Assembly: GCF_023264675.1 (NCBI RefSeq) | Contig: NZ_JAHFVG010000029.1 | Span: 1-64,000 of the forward strand | Direction: 5' to 3' | DNA from: Rhodococcus sp. (in: high G+C Gram-positive bacteria) | Lineage (GTDB): Bacteria; Actinomycetota; Actinomycetes; Mycobacteriales; Mycobacteriaceae | DNA length: 64,000 nucleotides | Shown here: positions 35,113 through 43,636 of the stretch, piece by piece | Position numbering within the stretch: position 1 is the first letter of the stretch | How the letters are laid out: every line of letters starts with the position of its first letter | The notes under the pieces: generated by a model | The model's database searches: none | The model's input: only the letters and a program-made list of their open reading frames with translations | What the model was told of the DNA's origin: nothing | Position numbers and translations under genes: made by a program

Positions 35113-35736
35113 GTGCGTGTGTCCGAGCTGGTCTCCGCGTCCGGCGTGCCCCTCGCGACCGTCAAGTACTACCTGCGAGAAGGTGTGCTGATGCCGGGTG
35201 AATCGACCAGCGCAACGCAGTCGAAGTACGGCGACCAGCACGTCGAGCGGCTGGCGCTGATCAAGGCGCTCGCCGGGGCCGGGCTACCGCTCGATCGGAT
35301 CAAGGCGGTGCTCGGGTTGATCGAGCACCCGGATTCGTCACTGTTCGAAACCCTCGGCCGAGCCATCGCGGAGCTACCGCCCTATCTGGAACCGTCCGAC
35401 GCCGTCGAATATCCGCGCGCGAGGGTGGTGATCGAGAAACTGGGGCAGATCTACGACCCGCGTTTCGTGGCGGTCGCCCAGCTGGAACGCGCACTCGGAG
35501 CGGCCGAAGACGTCGGGATTCCGATGACCGACGAGCGGCTGGAGGTGTACGGCCGACACGTGCGAGGCATCGCCGAATACGACCTCTCGCAGATGCCGAG
35601 CTCGGTGGAGGCGGCCGTCGAATACGCCGTCCTCGGTACAGCGATCTACGAACCGATCATCACCGCGATGCGGCGCCTCGCCCATCAGGACGTGTCCTTC
35701 GCGGGCGCGGCAACCGACGAAAGGCTTGACCAGTGA
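35113..35736 (+). CDS. MerR-family transcriptional regulator
   Basis: 207 aa. Starts VRVSELVSASGVPLATVKYYLREGVL: MerR winged helix with the unusual 'YYLREG' instead of 'YYERxG'. It continues with 'HVERLALIKALAGAGLPLDRIKAVLGLI'. The C-terminal 110 residues are a helical effector domain without Cys clusters, so a metal sensor is unlikely; organic ligands are more probable. GTG 35113 has AGGGAGAA upstream. The stop overlaps the next gene (GTGA). Together with the divergent membrane gene it looks like an insertion into the otherwise conserved Rv0498-Rv0500 order. Confidence 0.88.
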   Translation: MRVSELVSASGVPLATVKYYLREGVLMPGESTSATQSKYGDQHVERLALIKALAGAGLPLDRIKAVLGLIEHPDSSLFETLGRAIAELPPYLEPSDAVEYPRARVVIEKLGQIYDPRFVAVAQLERALGAAEDVGIPMTDERLEVYGRHVRGIAEYDLSQMPSSVEAAVEYAVLGTAIYEPIITAMRRLAHQDVSFAGAATDERLDQ

Positions 35737-36563
35737 CCAGCCCCTTCCTCGCAACGACGACGCTGACGACGCTTGCTCGCACCGAGACCGAAGGTTCGTT
35801 CGCCGCTGCCATCGACTCGACGTGGACGATCGGCCCCAAGGTTCACGGCGGCACCATGCTCGCGATCTGCGCGGCCGCTGCCAAGCGTCAGCTCGGTGAG
35901 GTCGACATGCAGCCGCTCGCGGTCAGCGTCAGCTACCTCAACGCTCCCGACCCCGGGGAGGTGGCGCTGGAGGCGATCGTCCGCAAACGAGGCAAGCAGG
36001 TCTCCAACGTCGACGTCGAGATGACGCAGGGCGGACGCGTCGCGGTTCGCGCCGTCGTCACTCTGGGGCGGCCGGATGTCGACGCGCCTCGTCACGAGGT
36101 GCAGTCGTCGCTCGCGTCGATGCCGACCTCACCACCTGCCGGCACCGAGGCGATCGGCGGAGACCACCCCATGGCTTCGATCGTGCACGTCGGGAAGGGG
36201 TGCGAGATGCGCATCGAGCCGTCCTCGGCGCATTTCCTCACCGGCGAGCAGGGCGAACCGGAGATCCGAATGTGGGTTCGTCCGCGACCGGGCGACGAGG
36301 AGGACCTCGACACCGCCGTGCTGTTCGCACTGATGACGGGGGATATCTGCGCGCCGGTGACGATGAATCGCGGAATGTTCGGCTGGGCGCCGACAGTGCA
36401 GTTGACGGCCTACCTGCGCAAGCAACCGGCGCGTGGCTGGCTGCGCGTCGCTGCGAGCAGCACCGTGATAGGCGGCACGTGGTTCGAGGAGGATCATCTT
36501 GTGCTCGACTCCACCGGGGCCGTCGTGGTGCAGAGCAGGCAACTGGCGATGGTGCCGCGCTGA
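35733..36563 (+). CDS. Acyl-CoA thioesterase-like hotdog protein (Rv0499-like)
   Basis: 276 aa with two hotdog halves. 'WTIGPKVHGGTMLAICAAAAKRQLG' in the first half and 'MFGWAPTVQLTAYLRKQPARGWLRV' in the second are the TesB-like/4HBT_3 signatures. Cytoplasmic. Translationally coupled to the MerR gene. Substrate acyl chain unknown. A perfect 15-bp hairpin follows the stop. Confidence 0.85.
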   Translation: MTSPFLATTTLTTLARTETEGSFAAAIDSTWTIGPKVHGGTMLAICAAAAKRQLGEVDMQPLAVSVSYLNAPDPGEVALEAIVRKRGKQVSNVDVEMTQGGRVAVRAVVTLGRPDVDAPRHEVQSSLASMPTSPPAGTEAIGGDHPMASIVHVGKGCEMRIEPSSAHFLTGEQGEPEIRMWVRPRPGDEEDLDTAVLFALMTGDICAPVTMNRGMFGWAPTVQLTAYLRKQPARGWLRVAASSTVIGGTWFEEDHLVLDSTGAVVVQSRQLAMVPR

Positions 36564-36570
36564 TCCGCCC

Positions 36571-36610
36571 GTGTGTGGGTAGTAGCCACGGGTACCTACT
36601 ACCCACACAC
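36571..36610. terminator. Perfect 15-bp hairpin upstream of proC
   Basis: GTGTGTGGGTAGTAG (36571-36585) and its complement (36596-36610) with a 10-base loop. No T-run follows; it lies 22 bases before the proC -10. It may act as a terminator for the thioesterase gene. Confidence 0.6.
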
Positions 36611-36631
36611 GGGCGGCGAAGCCGCAATACC

Positions 36632-36637
36632 TACGCT
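36632..36637 (+). promoter_or_regulatory. Probable -10 hexamer of proC
   Basis: TACGCT, 7 bases before ATG 36645; no Shine-Dalgarno. Confidence 0.4.
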
Positions 36638-36644
36638 TGAACCT

Positions 36645-37460
36645 ATGACGAGAATTGCTGTAATCGGTGGCGGACGAATCGGCGAGGCGTTGATCGCCGG
36701 ACTTCTGGAGGCAGGCCATGCTGTCCGCGACCTCGTGGTGTCCGAGAAGTTCGAGGCCCGTGCCGCCGAACTCGCGTCGACCTTCGGGATTCTGACCGCG
36801 TCGATCAAGGAAGCGTCGGAGGGCGCCGACGTCATCGTCCTCGCGGTCAAGCCGAACGATGTGGACGCAGCACTCACCGAGGTCGCCAAGACCGATCTGG
36901 ACGGCGAACGCGAGCAACTCATCGTTTCCCTCGCCGCCGGGGTTCCGACGTCGAAGTTCGAACCGAAACTGCCTGCAGGCTTCCCGGTGGTCCGCGTGAT
37001 GCCGAATACCCCGATGCTCGTCGGGGAGGGCGTGAGCGTCCTCGCGGCCGGCCGTTACGCCAAGGCCGAGCATCTCGAGCTCGTCCGCACCATCCTGTCC
37101 TCGGTGGGCAAGGTCGTCACCGTCAAGGAAGGTCAACTGGACGCGGTGACTGCCGTCTCCGGCTCAGGACCTGCCTACTTCTTCCTCGTCGCCGAGGCGA
37201 TGATCGACGCCGGAGTAAGCCTCGGATTGACCCGCGACGTGAGCTCCGCACTCGTGATTCAGACGATGGTCGGCTCCGCAGCGATGCTCGATCGCTCCGA
37301 CGAGTCTGCGACGGAGCTCAGATATGCCGTCACCTCTCCTGGCGGTACGACGGCCGCTGCGGTACGTAAATTGGAAGAAAAGGGCCTCCGAGCAGCGTTT
37401 TTCGATGCTTTGTCAGCCGCGAGCGAGCGTGCAGCTGAGATGGGCGTCACAGCAGAATAA
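36645..37460 (+). CDS. proC: Pyrroline-5-carboxylate reductase
   Basis: 271 aa cytoplasmic enzyme making L-proline from pyrroline-5-carboxylate with NAD(P)H. Rossmann start MTRIAVIGGGRIGEALIAGL, 'VLAVKPNDV', 'VRVMPNTPMLVGEGVSVLAAG', and the C-terminal signature 'SGSGPAYFFLVAEAMIDAGVSLGL' with 'VTSPGGTTAAAVRKLEEKGLRAAFFDAL'. Length and motifs are standard. Location equals Rv0500. Confidence 0.96.
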   Translation: MTRIAVIGGGRIGEALIAGLLEAGHAVRDLVVSEKFEARAAELASTFGILTASIKEASEGADVIVLAVKPNDVDAALTEVAKTDLDGEREQLIVSLAAGVPTSKFEPKLPAGFPVVRVMPNTPMLVGEGVSVLAAGRYAKAEHLELVRTILSSVGKVVTVKEGQLDAVTAVSGSGPAYFFLVAEAMIDAGVSLGLTRDVSSALVIQTMVGSAAMLDRSDESATELRYAVTSPGGTTAAAVRKLEEKGLRAAFFDALSAASERAAEMGVTAE

Positions 37461-37587
37461 AAAATCGATTGCCTACACCCGTCGCAGTAACCCCATTGGT
37501 CACGTTAAGCTCACAGGTAGCACGTGCGTGTCTGTTCGGCAGGAGGGGAAGCCTGCCGCGCGAGACGTGCCGGAGGTATGTGGATTG

Positions 37588-37824
37588 ATGGCGCCTGTAA
37601 ACAAGTCGTCCAAGGGTGCGTCCCTGGACGGACAACCAGCTCTGGCTGGAACGCAATTCCTCACAGTGGCCGAAGTGGCAACGCTGATGAGGGTGTCCAA
37701 GATGACTGTGTACCGACTGGTACACGGCGGAGAACTGCCTGCAGTTCGAGTAGGTCGATCGTTCCGTGTACACGCCAAGGCTGTACACGATTACCTCGAG
37801 ACCTCCTACTTCGACGCAGGCTGA
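37588..37824 (+). CDS. Small helix-turn-helix DNA-binding protein (Rv0500A-like, excisionase-type)
   Basis: 78 aa. The last 55 residues are a MerR-like/excisionase winged helix: 'TQFLTVAEVATLMRVSKMTVYRLVHGGELPAVRVGRSFRV'. ATG 37588 gives the known length; TTG 37585 has slightly better spacing from GGAGG (37572-37576). Conserved in mycolate actinobacteria directly upstream of bS22. The related Streptomyces protein BldC is a developmental regulator, but equivalence is not proven. Confidence 0.85.
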   Translation: MAPVNKSSKGASLDGQPALAGTQFLTVAEVATLMRVSKMTVYRLVHGGELPAVRVGRSFRVHAKAVHDYLETSYFDAG

Positions 37825-38143
37825 GTAGCGCTCTCTTGTTCGAGCTTTACCGGGCCGGTTTCGTGGATCGACGGACGTCCCGGTAAGATCGACGCTTGTC
37901 GTGGCCGAGTAACATCGGCACTCGTGCAAGGGTTACGAGCGGAACCTGTGGAGTGAGCAAGTTTGCTTCATAGTTGCATCGAGCTTCGACCAACGAGGCC
38001 CGAAGCGCCAGCTTGGGGATCGACGGCTCGTTCGTGTCGGTGACTCTCTGTCACCTGGCGCGTGAGGGTTCGAGGATGCCAGGTAGGCGTACGCAACTTC
38101 GCGTGCGCGAAAACGCTAGAGAAGAACGTGAGGAACACCCGCC
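37825..38143 (+). other. Leader region between the small HTH gene and bS22
   Basis: 319 bases without a convincing gene. It holds an inverted repeat TTACCGGG/CCCGGTAA (37847-37854, 37879-37886) and a small perfect hairpin GGTGAC-tctct-GTCACC (38039-38055). GAGGA at about 38129-38133 serves bS22. A structured 5' leader or a small RNA is possible; nothing more can be said. Confidence 0.4.
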
Positions 38144-38245
38144 ATGGGTTCAGTGATCAAGAAGCGTCGCAAGCGCATGTCGAAGAAGAAGCACCGCAAG
38201 TTGCTTCGCCGTACGCGAGTGCAGCGTAGGAAACTCGGTAAGTAA
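38144..38245 (+). CDS. Small ribosomal subunit protein bS22 (AURKAIP1/COX24 domain)
   Basis: 33 aa, extremely basic: starts [19 protein letters not shown] and ends RKLGK, with 18 Lys/Arg. This is the mycobacterial-type 30S protein bS22 seen in cryo-EM structures of M. smegmatis ribosomes, annotated as an AURKAIP1/COX24-domain protein. A ribosome site (GAGGA) and an own terminator frame it. Same place as Rv0500B. Confidence 0.93.
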
Positions 38246-38253
38246 AGCTTTGG

Positions 38254-38294
38254 CGAAGAGCCCGTCACCGTTTCGGTGGCGGGCTCTTCGTTTT
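38254..38294 (+). terminator. Intrinsic terminator of bS22
   Basis: 16-bp stem (38254-38269 with 38275-38290, one G-T mismatch), 5-base loop, followed by TTTT. Confidence 0.9.
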
Positions 38295-38433
38295 GTTCAA
38301 GGAGTGGCAAGGTGTTCTTGTCCGTACATACATTCTTCCTGCACAGGGTGCCTTTTCGGCCCGTTCGCATCTTCCTCAGATTCCAGTAGGCTACGCAGTG
38401 CGGCCCAGATTTGATGAGGTGCAGGGGGTGTGA

Positions 38434-39558
38434 ATGAACGCGAACGACCGTGGCGTCGCGCCGCCCAAAGTAGTCCTGGTCACCGGCGCGAGCCGCTTTC
38501 TCGGCGGCTATCTGGTCACTCGGCTCGCCCAGAATCCGGCGATCGAACGAGTGATCGCCGTCGACGCTCGCTCGCCCAGCAAGGATCTGCTTCGTCGGAT
38601 GGGCCGCGCTGAATTCGTTCGCGCCGACATCCGCAACCCCCTCATCGGAAAAGTCATCCGCAACGCAGGCGTCGACACCGTCGTTCACGCAGCGACCGTC
38701 ACCAAGCCGCCGAAGTCCGGCGGCCGCGCGACGATGAAGGATCTCAACGTCATCGGCGCGATGCAGTTGTTCGCGGTCTGTCAGAAATCGCCGACAGTGC
38801 AGAAGGTCGTTCTCCGATCTTCGTCATCGGTGTACGGATGCAGCGCCAAGGACCCCGCCAAGTTCACCGAGGAGATGAGCGCGCGACGCCCTCCCTCCGG
38901 AGCCTTCGCTCGCGACACCATCGACATCGAGGGATACATCCGCGGTCTCGGCCGCCGCCGACCGGACATCGCAGTGTCGATCCTGCGGATGGCGCCGCTG
39001 ATCGGCCCGCGGCTCAACGGCTCGATCTCTCGGTACATGACGTCCCCGCTGATTCCCAGCATCATCGGCCGCGACGCCCGCATGCAGCTGCTCCACGAGG
39101 AAGACGCGCTCGCGGCGCTCGAACGCGCTACGGTCAGTGGGCCGGCGGGAACGTTCAACGTCGGCGCCGACGGAACCATCATGCTCAGCCAAGCAATCAG
39201 GCGAGCGGGCCGAATCGAGGTGCCGGTGCCGTTCGCGTTGTTCAAGAGCGTCGGCCGCGCACTGATGGGCAGCATGATGCGCGAGTTCACCACCGAACAA
39301 CTCGACTACTTCCACTTCGGTTGTGGACTCGACACCACACGAATGCGATCGGACCTCGGATTCGAGCCGCGGTGGACTACGGTTCAGGCATTCGACGACT
39401 TCGTACGAGGTGCTGCGTTGCGGCCGGTATTGAGAACAGAGTGGGTGGACTCCGTGGAGAAGGGTCTGCTTGCGGCCGTCGACACCGGGGCAGAGGTGGC
39501 AAGGACCGCGCTCACGGCAGTATCGGGATCAGGATTCACATCGGGACGGGAAAGGTGA
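38434..39558 (+). CDS. NAD-dependent epimerase/dehydratase-like protein (Rv0501-like)
   Basis: 374 aa extended SDR. N-terminal 'VVLVTGASRFLGGYLVTRL' is a good NAD(P)-binding motif, and 'LRSSSSVYGCS' carries the Ser region. The Y-x-x-x-K catalytic pair is not visible: where it is expected the sequence reads 'GAFARDTIDIEGYI', with Phe for Tyr and Thr for Lys. Despite the name galE2 in M. tuberculosis, UDP-galactose epimerase activity is doubtful. Coupled (GTGA) to an acyltransferase gene, so it may serve lipid metabolism. Confidence 0.85.
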   Translation: MNANDRGVAPPKVVLVTGASRFLGGYLVTRLAQNPAIERVIAVDARSPSKDLLRRMGRAEFVRADIRNPLIGKVIRNAGVDTVVHAATVTKPPKSGGRATMKDLNVIGAMQLFAVCQKSPTVQKVVLRSSSSVYGCSAKDPAKFTEEMSARRPPSGAFARDTIDIEGYIRGLGRRRPDIAVSILRMAPLIGPRLNGSISRYMTSPLIPSIIGRDARMQLLHEEDALAALERATVSGPAGTFNVGADGTIMLSQAIRRAGRIEVPVPFALFKSVGRALMGSMMREFTTEQLDYFHFGCGLDTTRMRSDLGFEPRWTTVQAFDDFVRGAALRPVLRTEWVDSVEKGLLAAVDTGAEVARTALTAVSGSGFTSGRER

Positions 39559-40628
39559 ACGAGGTGGCGAAGGTAATTCCGCTGCACGGCACCGGCTCCG
39601 GCCGTGCCGCGTCCTCGCACCGGCTCCCGGATCGGACCCAGGCGGAGGAGAGTCGCAGCAGGCACCCGTCGTCGTACGCCGAACCGCGGCCCCCGACGCC
39701 GCTGATTCCGACGCCGTTGATTCCTCCGACGGGTGTGCCGCCGCTGCCGGCGACTGCCGAACCGAATGCTCTCGATTCCGTGAAGTCATCGCTGGTCGAA
39801 CAGATTGCAGGCACAGCGGAATTCCTCCGTCGTCGGCTCTCGGGCGACTACACCGTCGACGAGTTCGGCTACGACCCCCACTTCGCCGACGCCCTCTGGC
39901 TTCCGTTGCTGCGACCGCTGTTCGACAACTGGTTCCGTGTCGAGATCAAAGGCATCGAGAACATTCCCAACGACGGCGGTGCGCTGGTGGTCGCCAACCA
40001 CGCCGGTGTGATTCCCGTCGATGCACTGATGACATCGGTGGCCGTCCGCGATCATCACCCGGCGCATCGACCGCTGCGAATGTTGGCTGCCGACATGGCA
40101 TTCGAGATGCCAGGCGTGGGCAACATCGCGCGCAAGGCCGGGCACACGCTGGCGTGCAACCCCGACGCGGAACGACTCCTTCGCATGGGCGAACTGGCAG
40201 CGGTGTTCCCGGAAGGCTTCAAAGGCATCGGTAAACCGTTCAGCGAACGCTACAAGCTGCAACGATTCGGTCGTGGTGGATTCGTCTCCGCTGCGCTGCG
40301 CACGGGCGCACCGATCATTCCGTGCTCGATCGTCGGGTCGGAGGAGATCTACCCGAAGATCGGCGACATCACTCCGCTGGCGAGATTGATGGGCATGCCG
40401 TATTTTCCGGTGACGCCGTTCTTTCCGCACTTCGGGCCGCTCGGACTCATCCCGCTGCCGTCGAAGTGGTACATCGAATTCGGCAAGCCGATCTACACCG
40501 ATTCCTACGACGCTCAGGCGTCGGAAGATCCGATGGTGCTGTTCGAGCTGACCGACCACGTACGCGAAACCATCCAGCACACGCTCTACCGCCTACTCGC
40601 CAAGCGCCGCAACGTCTTCCTGGGCTGA
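39555..40628 (+). CDS. Lysophospholipid acyltransferase family protein (Rv0502-like)
   Basis: 357 aa. The first 80 residues are disordered and Pro-rich. The acyltransferase domain starts near residue 110: 'ALVVANHAGVIPVDALM' is the His-Asp motif (H-x6-D) and 'AVFPEGFKGIGKPFSERYKLQRFGRGGFV' the second and third blocks. It probably acylates glycerolipids at the membrane face. GTG 39555 overlaps the epimerase stop. Confidence 0.88.
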   Translation: MNEVAKVIPLHGTGSGRAASSHRLPDRTQAEESRSRHPSSYAEPRPPTPLIPTPLIPPTGVPPLPATAEPNALDSVKSSLVEQIAGTAEFLRRRLSGDYTVDEFGYDPHFADALWLPLLRPLFDNWFRVEIKGIENIPNDGGALVVANHAGVIPVDALMTSVAVRDHHPAHRPLRMLAADMAFEMPGVGNIARKAGHTLACNPDAERLLRMGELAAVFPEGFKGIGKPFSERYKLQRFGRGGFVSAALRTGAPIIPCSIVGSEEIYPKIGDITPLARLMGMPYFPVTPFFPHFGPLGLIPLPSKWYIEFGKPIYTDSYDAQASEDPMVLFELTDHVRETIQHTLYRLLAKRRNVFLG

Positions 40629-40635
40629 CGGCCAG

Positions 40636-40641
40636 TACGCT
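40636..40641 (+). promoter_or_regulatory. Probable -10 hexamer of the GNAT gene
   Basis: TACGCT, 6 bases before GTG 40648; no Shine-Dalgarno. Confidence 0.35.
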
Positions 40642-40647
40642 GATTCG

Positions 40648-41136
40648 GTGCTGATCCGCGACACTGTCACCGAAGACCTCCCGACGATCCTCGACATCCA
40701 CAACGACGCCATCAGGAACACGACGGCGATCTGGGACGAGACCGAAGTCGAACTCGGCGAGCGCATCGCCTGGCTGGACGGACGCCTGAGTGCGGGGTAC
40801 CCGGTCCTGACGGCCGAGGTGGAGGGGCGCGTCGCGGGATATGCGTCGTACGCCCAGTGGCGCCCCAAGAGTGGCTACCGGTTGACCGTCGAGCATTCGG
40901 TGTACGTGAGTCAAGACTTTCATCGCCGAGGCATCGCGACCTCGTTGCTCACGGAGTTGATCGAACGAGCGAGAACAGCCGGGATCCACGCACTCATCGG
41001 TGTGATCGAATCCCGCAACACCACGTCCATCGCATTGCACGAAAAGTTCGGATTCGTCACCGTCGGACAGATGCCCGAGGTGGGCATCAAATTCGATCGA
41101 TGGCTCGATCTCACCCTGATGCAGCTGACCCTCTGA
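40648..41136 (+). CDS. GNAT N-acetyltransferase, phosphinothricin acetyltransferase-like
   Basis: 162 aa. 'IHNDAIRNTTAIWDETEVELGERIAWL' is typical of the Pat/YncA branch, 'EHSVYVSQDFHRRGIATSLLTELIERA' is the acetyl-CoA site (motif A), and 'GVIESRNTTSIALHEKFGFVTVGQM' motif B. Likely acetylates small amines such as methionine derivatives or phosphinothricin. It ends 15 bases before the convergent HAD gene. Confidence 0.9.
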   Translation: MLIRDTVTEDLPTILDIHNDAIRNTTAIWDETEVELGERIAWLDGRLSAGYPVLTAEVEGRVAGYASYAQWRPKSGYRLTVEHSVYVSQDFHRRGIATSLLTELIERARTAGIHALIGVIESRNTTSIALHEKFGFVTVGQMPEVGIKFDRWLDLTLMQLTL

Positions 41137-41151
41137 TCACCAGGTAAGGGG

Positions 41152-42210
41152 TCAGGCAGCCCGGCGACGACCGAGTACGGCCGCGAGACCGCCGCCGACG
41201 GCGCCGAGAGCGAGAGCCGTCGGGACCCCGATCTTTGCGGCTTTGCGGCCGGTGCGGAAGTCGCGGATCTCCCATCCGCGGTTCTTCGCGAGCTCACGAA
41301 GATCGGCGTCGGGATTGACGGCGACGGCAGTGCCGACGAGGGAGAGCATCGGCACGTCGTTGTGGCTGTCCGAATACGCCGTACAACGCTTCAGGTTGAG
41401 GCCCTCGCGGACGGCGAGGGTGCGTACGGCGTGTGCCTTGCCGAGTCCGTGCAGGATGTCGCCGACGAGACGCCCGGTGAACACACCGTCCTTGCTCTCG
41501 GCGACGGTTCCGAGCGCTCCGGTCAAACCGAGGCGCTCGGCGATGATCTGGGCGAGCTCGAGGGGCGTCGCCGTGACCAGCCAGACCTGCTGCCCTGCGT
41601 CGAGGTGCATCTGAGCAAGTGCCGCGGTGCCAGGCCAGATCTTGTCGGCAATGAGTTCGTCGTAGATCTCCTCGCCGAGAGCGCGGAGCTCGGACGTCGG
41701 TCTCCCCTTGATGAACGAGAGTGCCTTCTCGCGTCCGCTCGCGACGTCTTCACTGTTCTCTTTGCCGCTCACTCGAAACTTGATCTGCTGCCAAGCGAAC
41801 TGCGCCAGATCGCCGCTGGTGAAGTATTTGCGGGCAGCGAGACCACGCGCGAAATGGATGATCGACGCACCTTGGACCATGGTGTTGTCGACGTCGAAGA
41901 ATGCAGCAGCCGTCAGATCCAGCGGTACCGATCCGCCTGCCTCGACCTGGAGTGCAATCGCGGCGTCGGCGCTCGCCTCACCGGCGACATTGGCGCGAAC
42001 CTGGGCGTCGGACGGGCCGAGCGGGTTACGCAGCCTGCGCTTGCGCCGCTTATCCTCGTGCGGCTTCTCGGTGTCCACCATGTTTTCGCTGGACACCTCG
42101 GAAATCGGCAGATCTATCGAGGCCGGGTCCGGCGTCGTCCCGCCGACTGCTCCGGGCACATCGGCATCAGGCACATCAGCTTCAGGCAAATCGGATCCCC
42201 CGTCGGACAT
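41152..42210 (-). CDS. HAD-IB family phosphatase (SerB1-like)
   Basis: 352 aa. ATG 42210 is preceded by AGGGAGG. The first 100 residues are acidic and low complexity. HAD core from about residue 105: motif I '[13 protein letters not shown]', motif II '[13 protein letters not shown]', and motif III/IV '[20 protein letters not shown]'. Related to phosphoserine phosphatases and HAD-IB hydrolases with an inserted cap ([12 protein letters not shown]). Substrate uncertain. C-terminal 30 residues are hydrophobic and Gly/Ala-rich ([17 protein letters not shown]), so a membrane contact is possible. Confidence 0.88.
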   Translation of the reverse strand: MSDGGSDLPEADVPDADVPGAVGGTTPDPASIDLPISEVSSENMVDTEKPHEDKRRKRRLRNPLGPSDAQVRANVAGEASADAAIALQVEAGGSVPLDLTAAAFFDVDNTMVQGASIIHFARGLAARKYFTSGDLAQFAWQQIKFRVSGKENSEDVASGREKALSFIKGRPTSELRALGEEIYDELIADKIWPGTAALAQMHLDAGQQVWLVTATPLELAQIIAERLGLTGALGTVAESKDGVFTGRLVGDILHGLGKAHAVRTLAVREGLNLKRCTAYSDSHNDVPMLSLVGTAVAVNPDADLRELAKNRGWEIRDFRTGRKAAKIGVPTALALGAVGGGLAAVLGRRRAA

Positions 42211-42340
42211 CGCATGCACCTCCCTGCTCGAGCACTGCCACAACCCTAGTCCGTGGCGACGACAGCGGAACTCTGCATCCGACCTCGGCAACCGGCGATG
42301 TGACGTTCGTCTCTCGGGCGTGAGTGAGACAGTGGAGGGT

Positions 42341-42598
42341 ATGGATTCCAGCAGCACGTCCGTGGTACTTCTCACCCGCGCCGGGTGTCACACGTGTGAG
42401 GTCGAGTTCGCGCGTCTGACCGCGATTTGCAGCGACTTCGGAATCGTCCCGACCGCCGTCGACGTCGACGAAGCCGCAAAAACATCGCCTGACCTGCGCG
42501 CCGAGTTCGGAGATCGGGTTCCGGTGGTGCTGCTGGACGGCCGAGAGCACAGTTATTGGGAGGTCGACGAGCCCAGATTGCGCGCCGATCTCGGGTAG
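42341..42598 (+). CDS. Glutaredoxin-like protein (DUF836, Rv0508-like)
   Basis: 85 aa thioredoxin-fold protein. '[20 protein letters not shown]' with the C-x-x-C redox pair, '[31 protein letters not shown]' with the cis-Pro after Val-Arg-Val. ATG 42341 sits close to GGAGGG; GTG 42320 is an in-frame alternative. It precedes rex and hemA, as Rv0508 precedes hemA. Possibly redox partner in the cytoplasm. Confidence 0.88.
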   Translation: MDSSSTSVVLLTRAGCHTCEVEFARLTAICSDFGIVPTAVDVDEAAKTSPDLRAEFGDRVPVVLLDGREHSYWEVDEPRLRADLG

Positions 42599-42672
42599 GG
42601 AAGGGCGCCCTGAGAGCGTGGTCGAGGTCTCGCTTTGCAGGTGAGGACCCCTCTAGCACGGATCCAGCGACT

Positions 42673-42701
42673 TTGTTCATTCGTTCACAAGCAGTTACCG
42701 T
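42673..42701 (+). promoter_or_regulatory. rex promoter with candidate Rex operator
   Basis: TTGTTCATTCGTTCACAA (42673-42690) matches the Rex consensus, best read on the minus strand as TTGTGAAC-N3-TGAACAA. TTGTTC can serve as -35 and TACCGT (42696-42701) as -10 at a 17-base distance, so the operator covers the core promoter. Confidence 0.6.
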
Positions 42702-42784
42702 GGTGCGAACGCAGGACTTCAAACCTGCGGCCTGCCCAGGATCAGCGTGAAGATCGGCCGTCGCAGCCGTTCGGACGAGGAGCC

Positions 42785-43636
42785 ATGAACGTGACCGAAG
42801 AGCGCCCCGCTATGCCGGTTGGTGTCGATCGGTCATCCGGCGTCGGTCATTCGCCTACCGTCGAGCGCGTTATTCCACAGGCTACGGTGACCCGATTGGC
42901 GACCTACTTGCGGGTCCTCGGAATCCTCGCCGACGATGGAGTGCTCATCGTCTCGAGTGAAGAACTGGCCACTGCAGCCGGGGTCGGCTCGGCCAAACTG
43001 CGCAAGGATCTCTCTTTTCTCGGACCGAACGGCGTTCGCGGCGTCGGATACGACGTCATGCGCCTGCGCGCCAAGATCGAGAGCTCGCTCGGCCTCGACC
43101 GCGGCCACAAGGTCGTGCTGGTCGGCGTCGGAAACCTCGGTGAGGCGCTTGCTCGGTACGGCGGCTTCGGACGTCGCGGCTTCTCGATGGTCGGATTGTT
43201 CGACCGAAATCCGGTACGCGTCGGGACGAGCATCGACGGTCTGGTGGTCCGGCACGTGGACGACCTGGAAAGCGCGTGCCGCGAACTCGAAGCCACGATC
43301 GGCGTCATCGCCACCCCCGACGAGTCGGCGCAAGCCGTCGCCGCGTCCTTCGTCGCCGGCGGCGTCGAATGCATCCTCAGTTTCTCTCCGGTGATGCTCG
43401 ACGTTCCGGATCGAGTGGAAGTCAGGCGCGTGGACCTGGCCGTGGAGATGCAGGTTCTCTCGTTCAACAGCTCTCGCAACGAAGCAGGCAAGCCCGCGTC
43501 GGCATTGTCCTCGCCCCCGAGACTCGGGCGTAGCCGCGGGCCGCGCGTGAGCCCGGCAGCTGCCGTGGCCAGTCCGAACAGCAGTGGATCTCTGAGCAGT
43601 AGTTCTACAAGAAATGGATCGGTGATTGCACCGTGA
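42785..43636 (+). CDS. rex: Redox-sensing transcriptional repressor Rex
   Basis: 283 aa. Winged helix at residues about 28-85 ('[46 protein letters not shown]'), then Rossmann domain with '[19 protein letters not shown]' that senses NADH/NAD+. ATG 42785 after GAGGAG. C-terminal 45 residues are Ser/Pro-rich and not part of the core fold. Its stop overlaps the hemA GTG, so Rex is the first gene of the haem operon, as in Streptomyces where Rex controls hem and cyd genes. Confidence 0.95.
   Translation: MNVTEERPAMPVGVDRSSGVGHSPTVERVIPQATVTRLATYLRVLGILADDGVLIVSSEELATAAGVGSAKLRKDLSFLGPNGVRGVGYDVMRLRAKIESSLGLDRGHKVVLVGVGNLGEALARYGGFGRRGFSMVGLFDRNPVRVGTSIDGLVVRHVDDLESACRELEATIGVIATPDESAQAVAASFVAGGVECILSFSPVMLDVPDRVEVRRVDLAVEMQVLSFNSSRNEAGKPASALSSPPRLGRSRGPRVSPAAAVASPNSSGSLSSSSTRNGSVIAP

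Noticed and set aside
41708..42340. Plus-strand extension of the glutaredoxin-like protein through the HAD gene
   Set aside because: It is antisense to the HAD phosphatase start region and unrelated to the thioredoxin fold.
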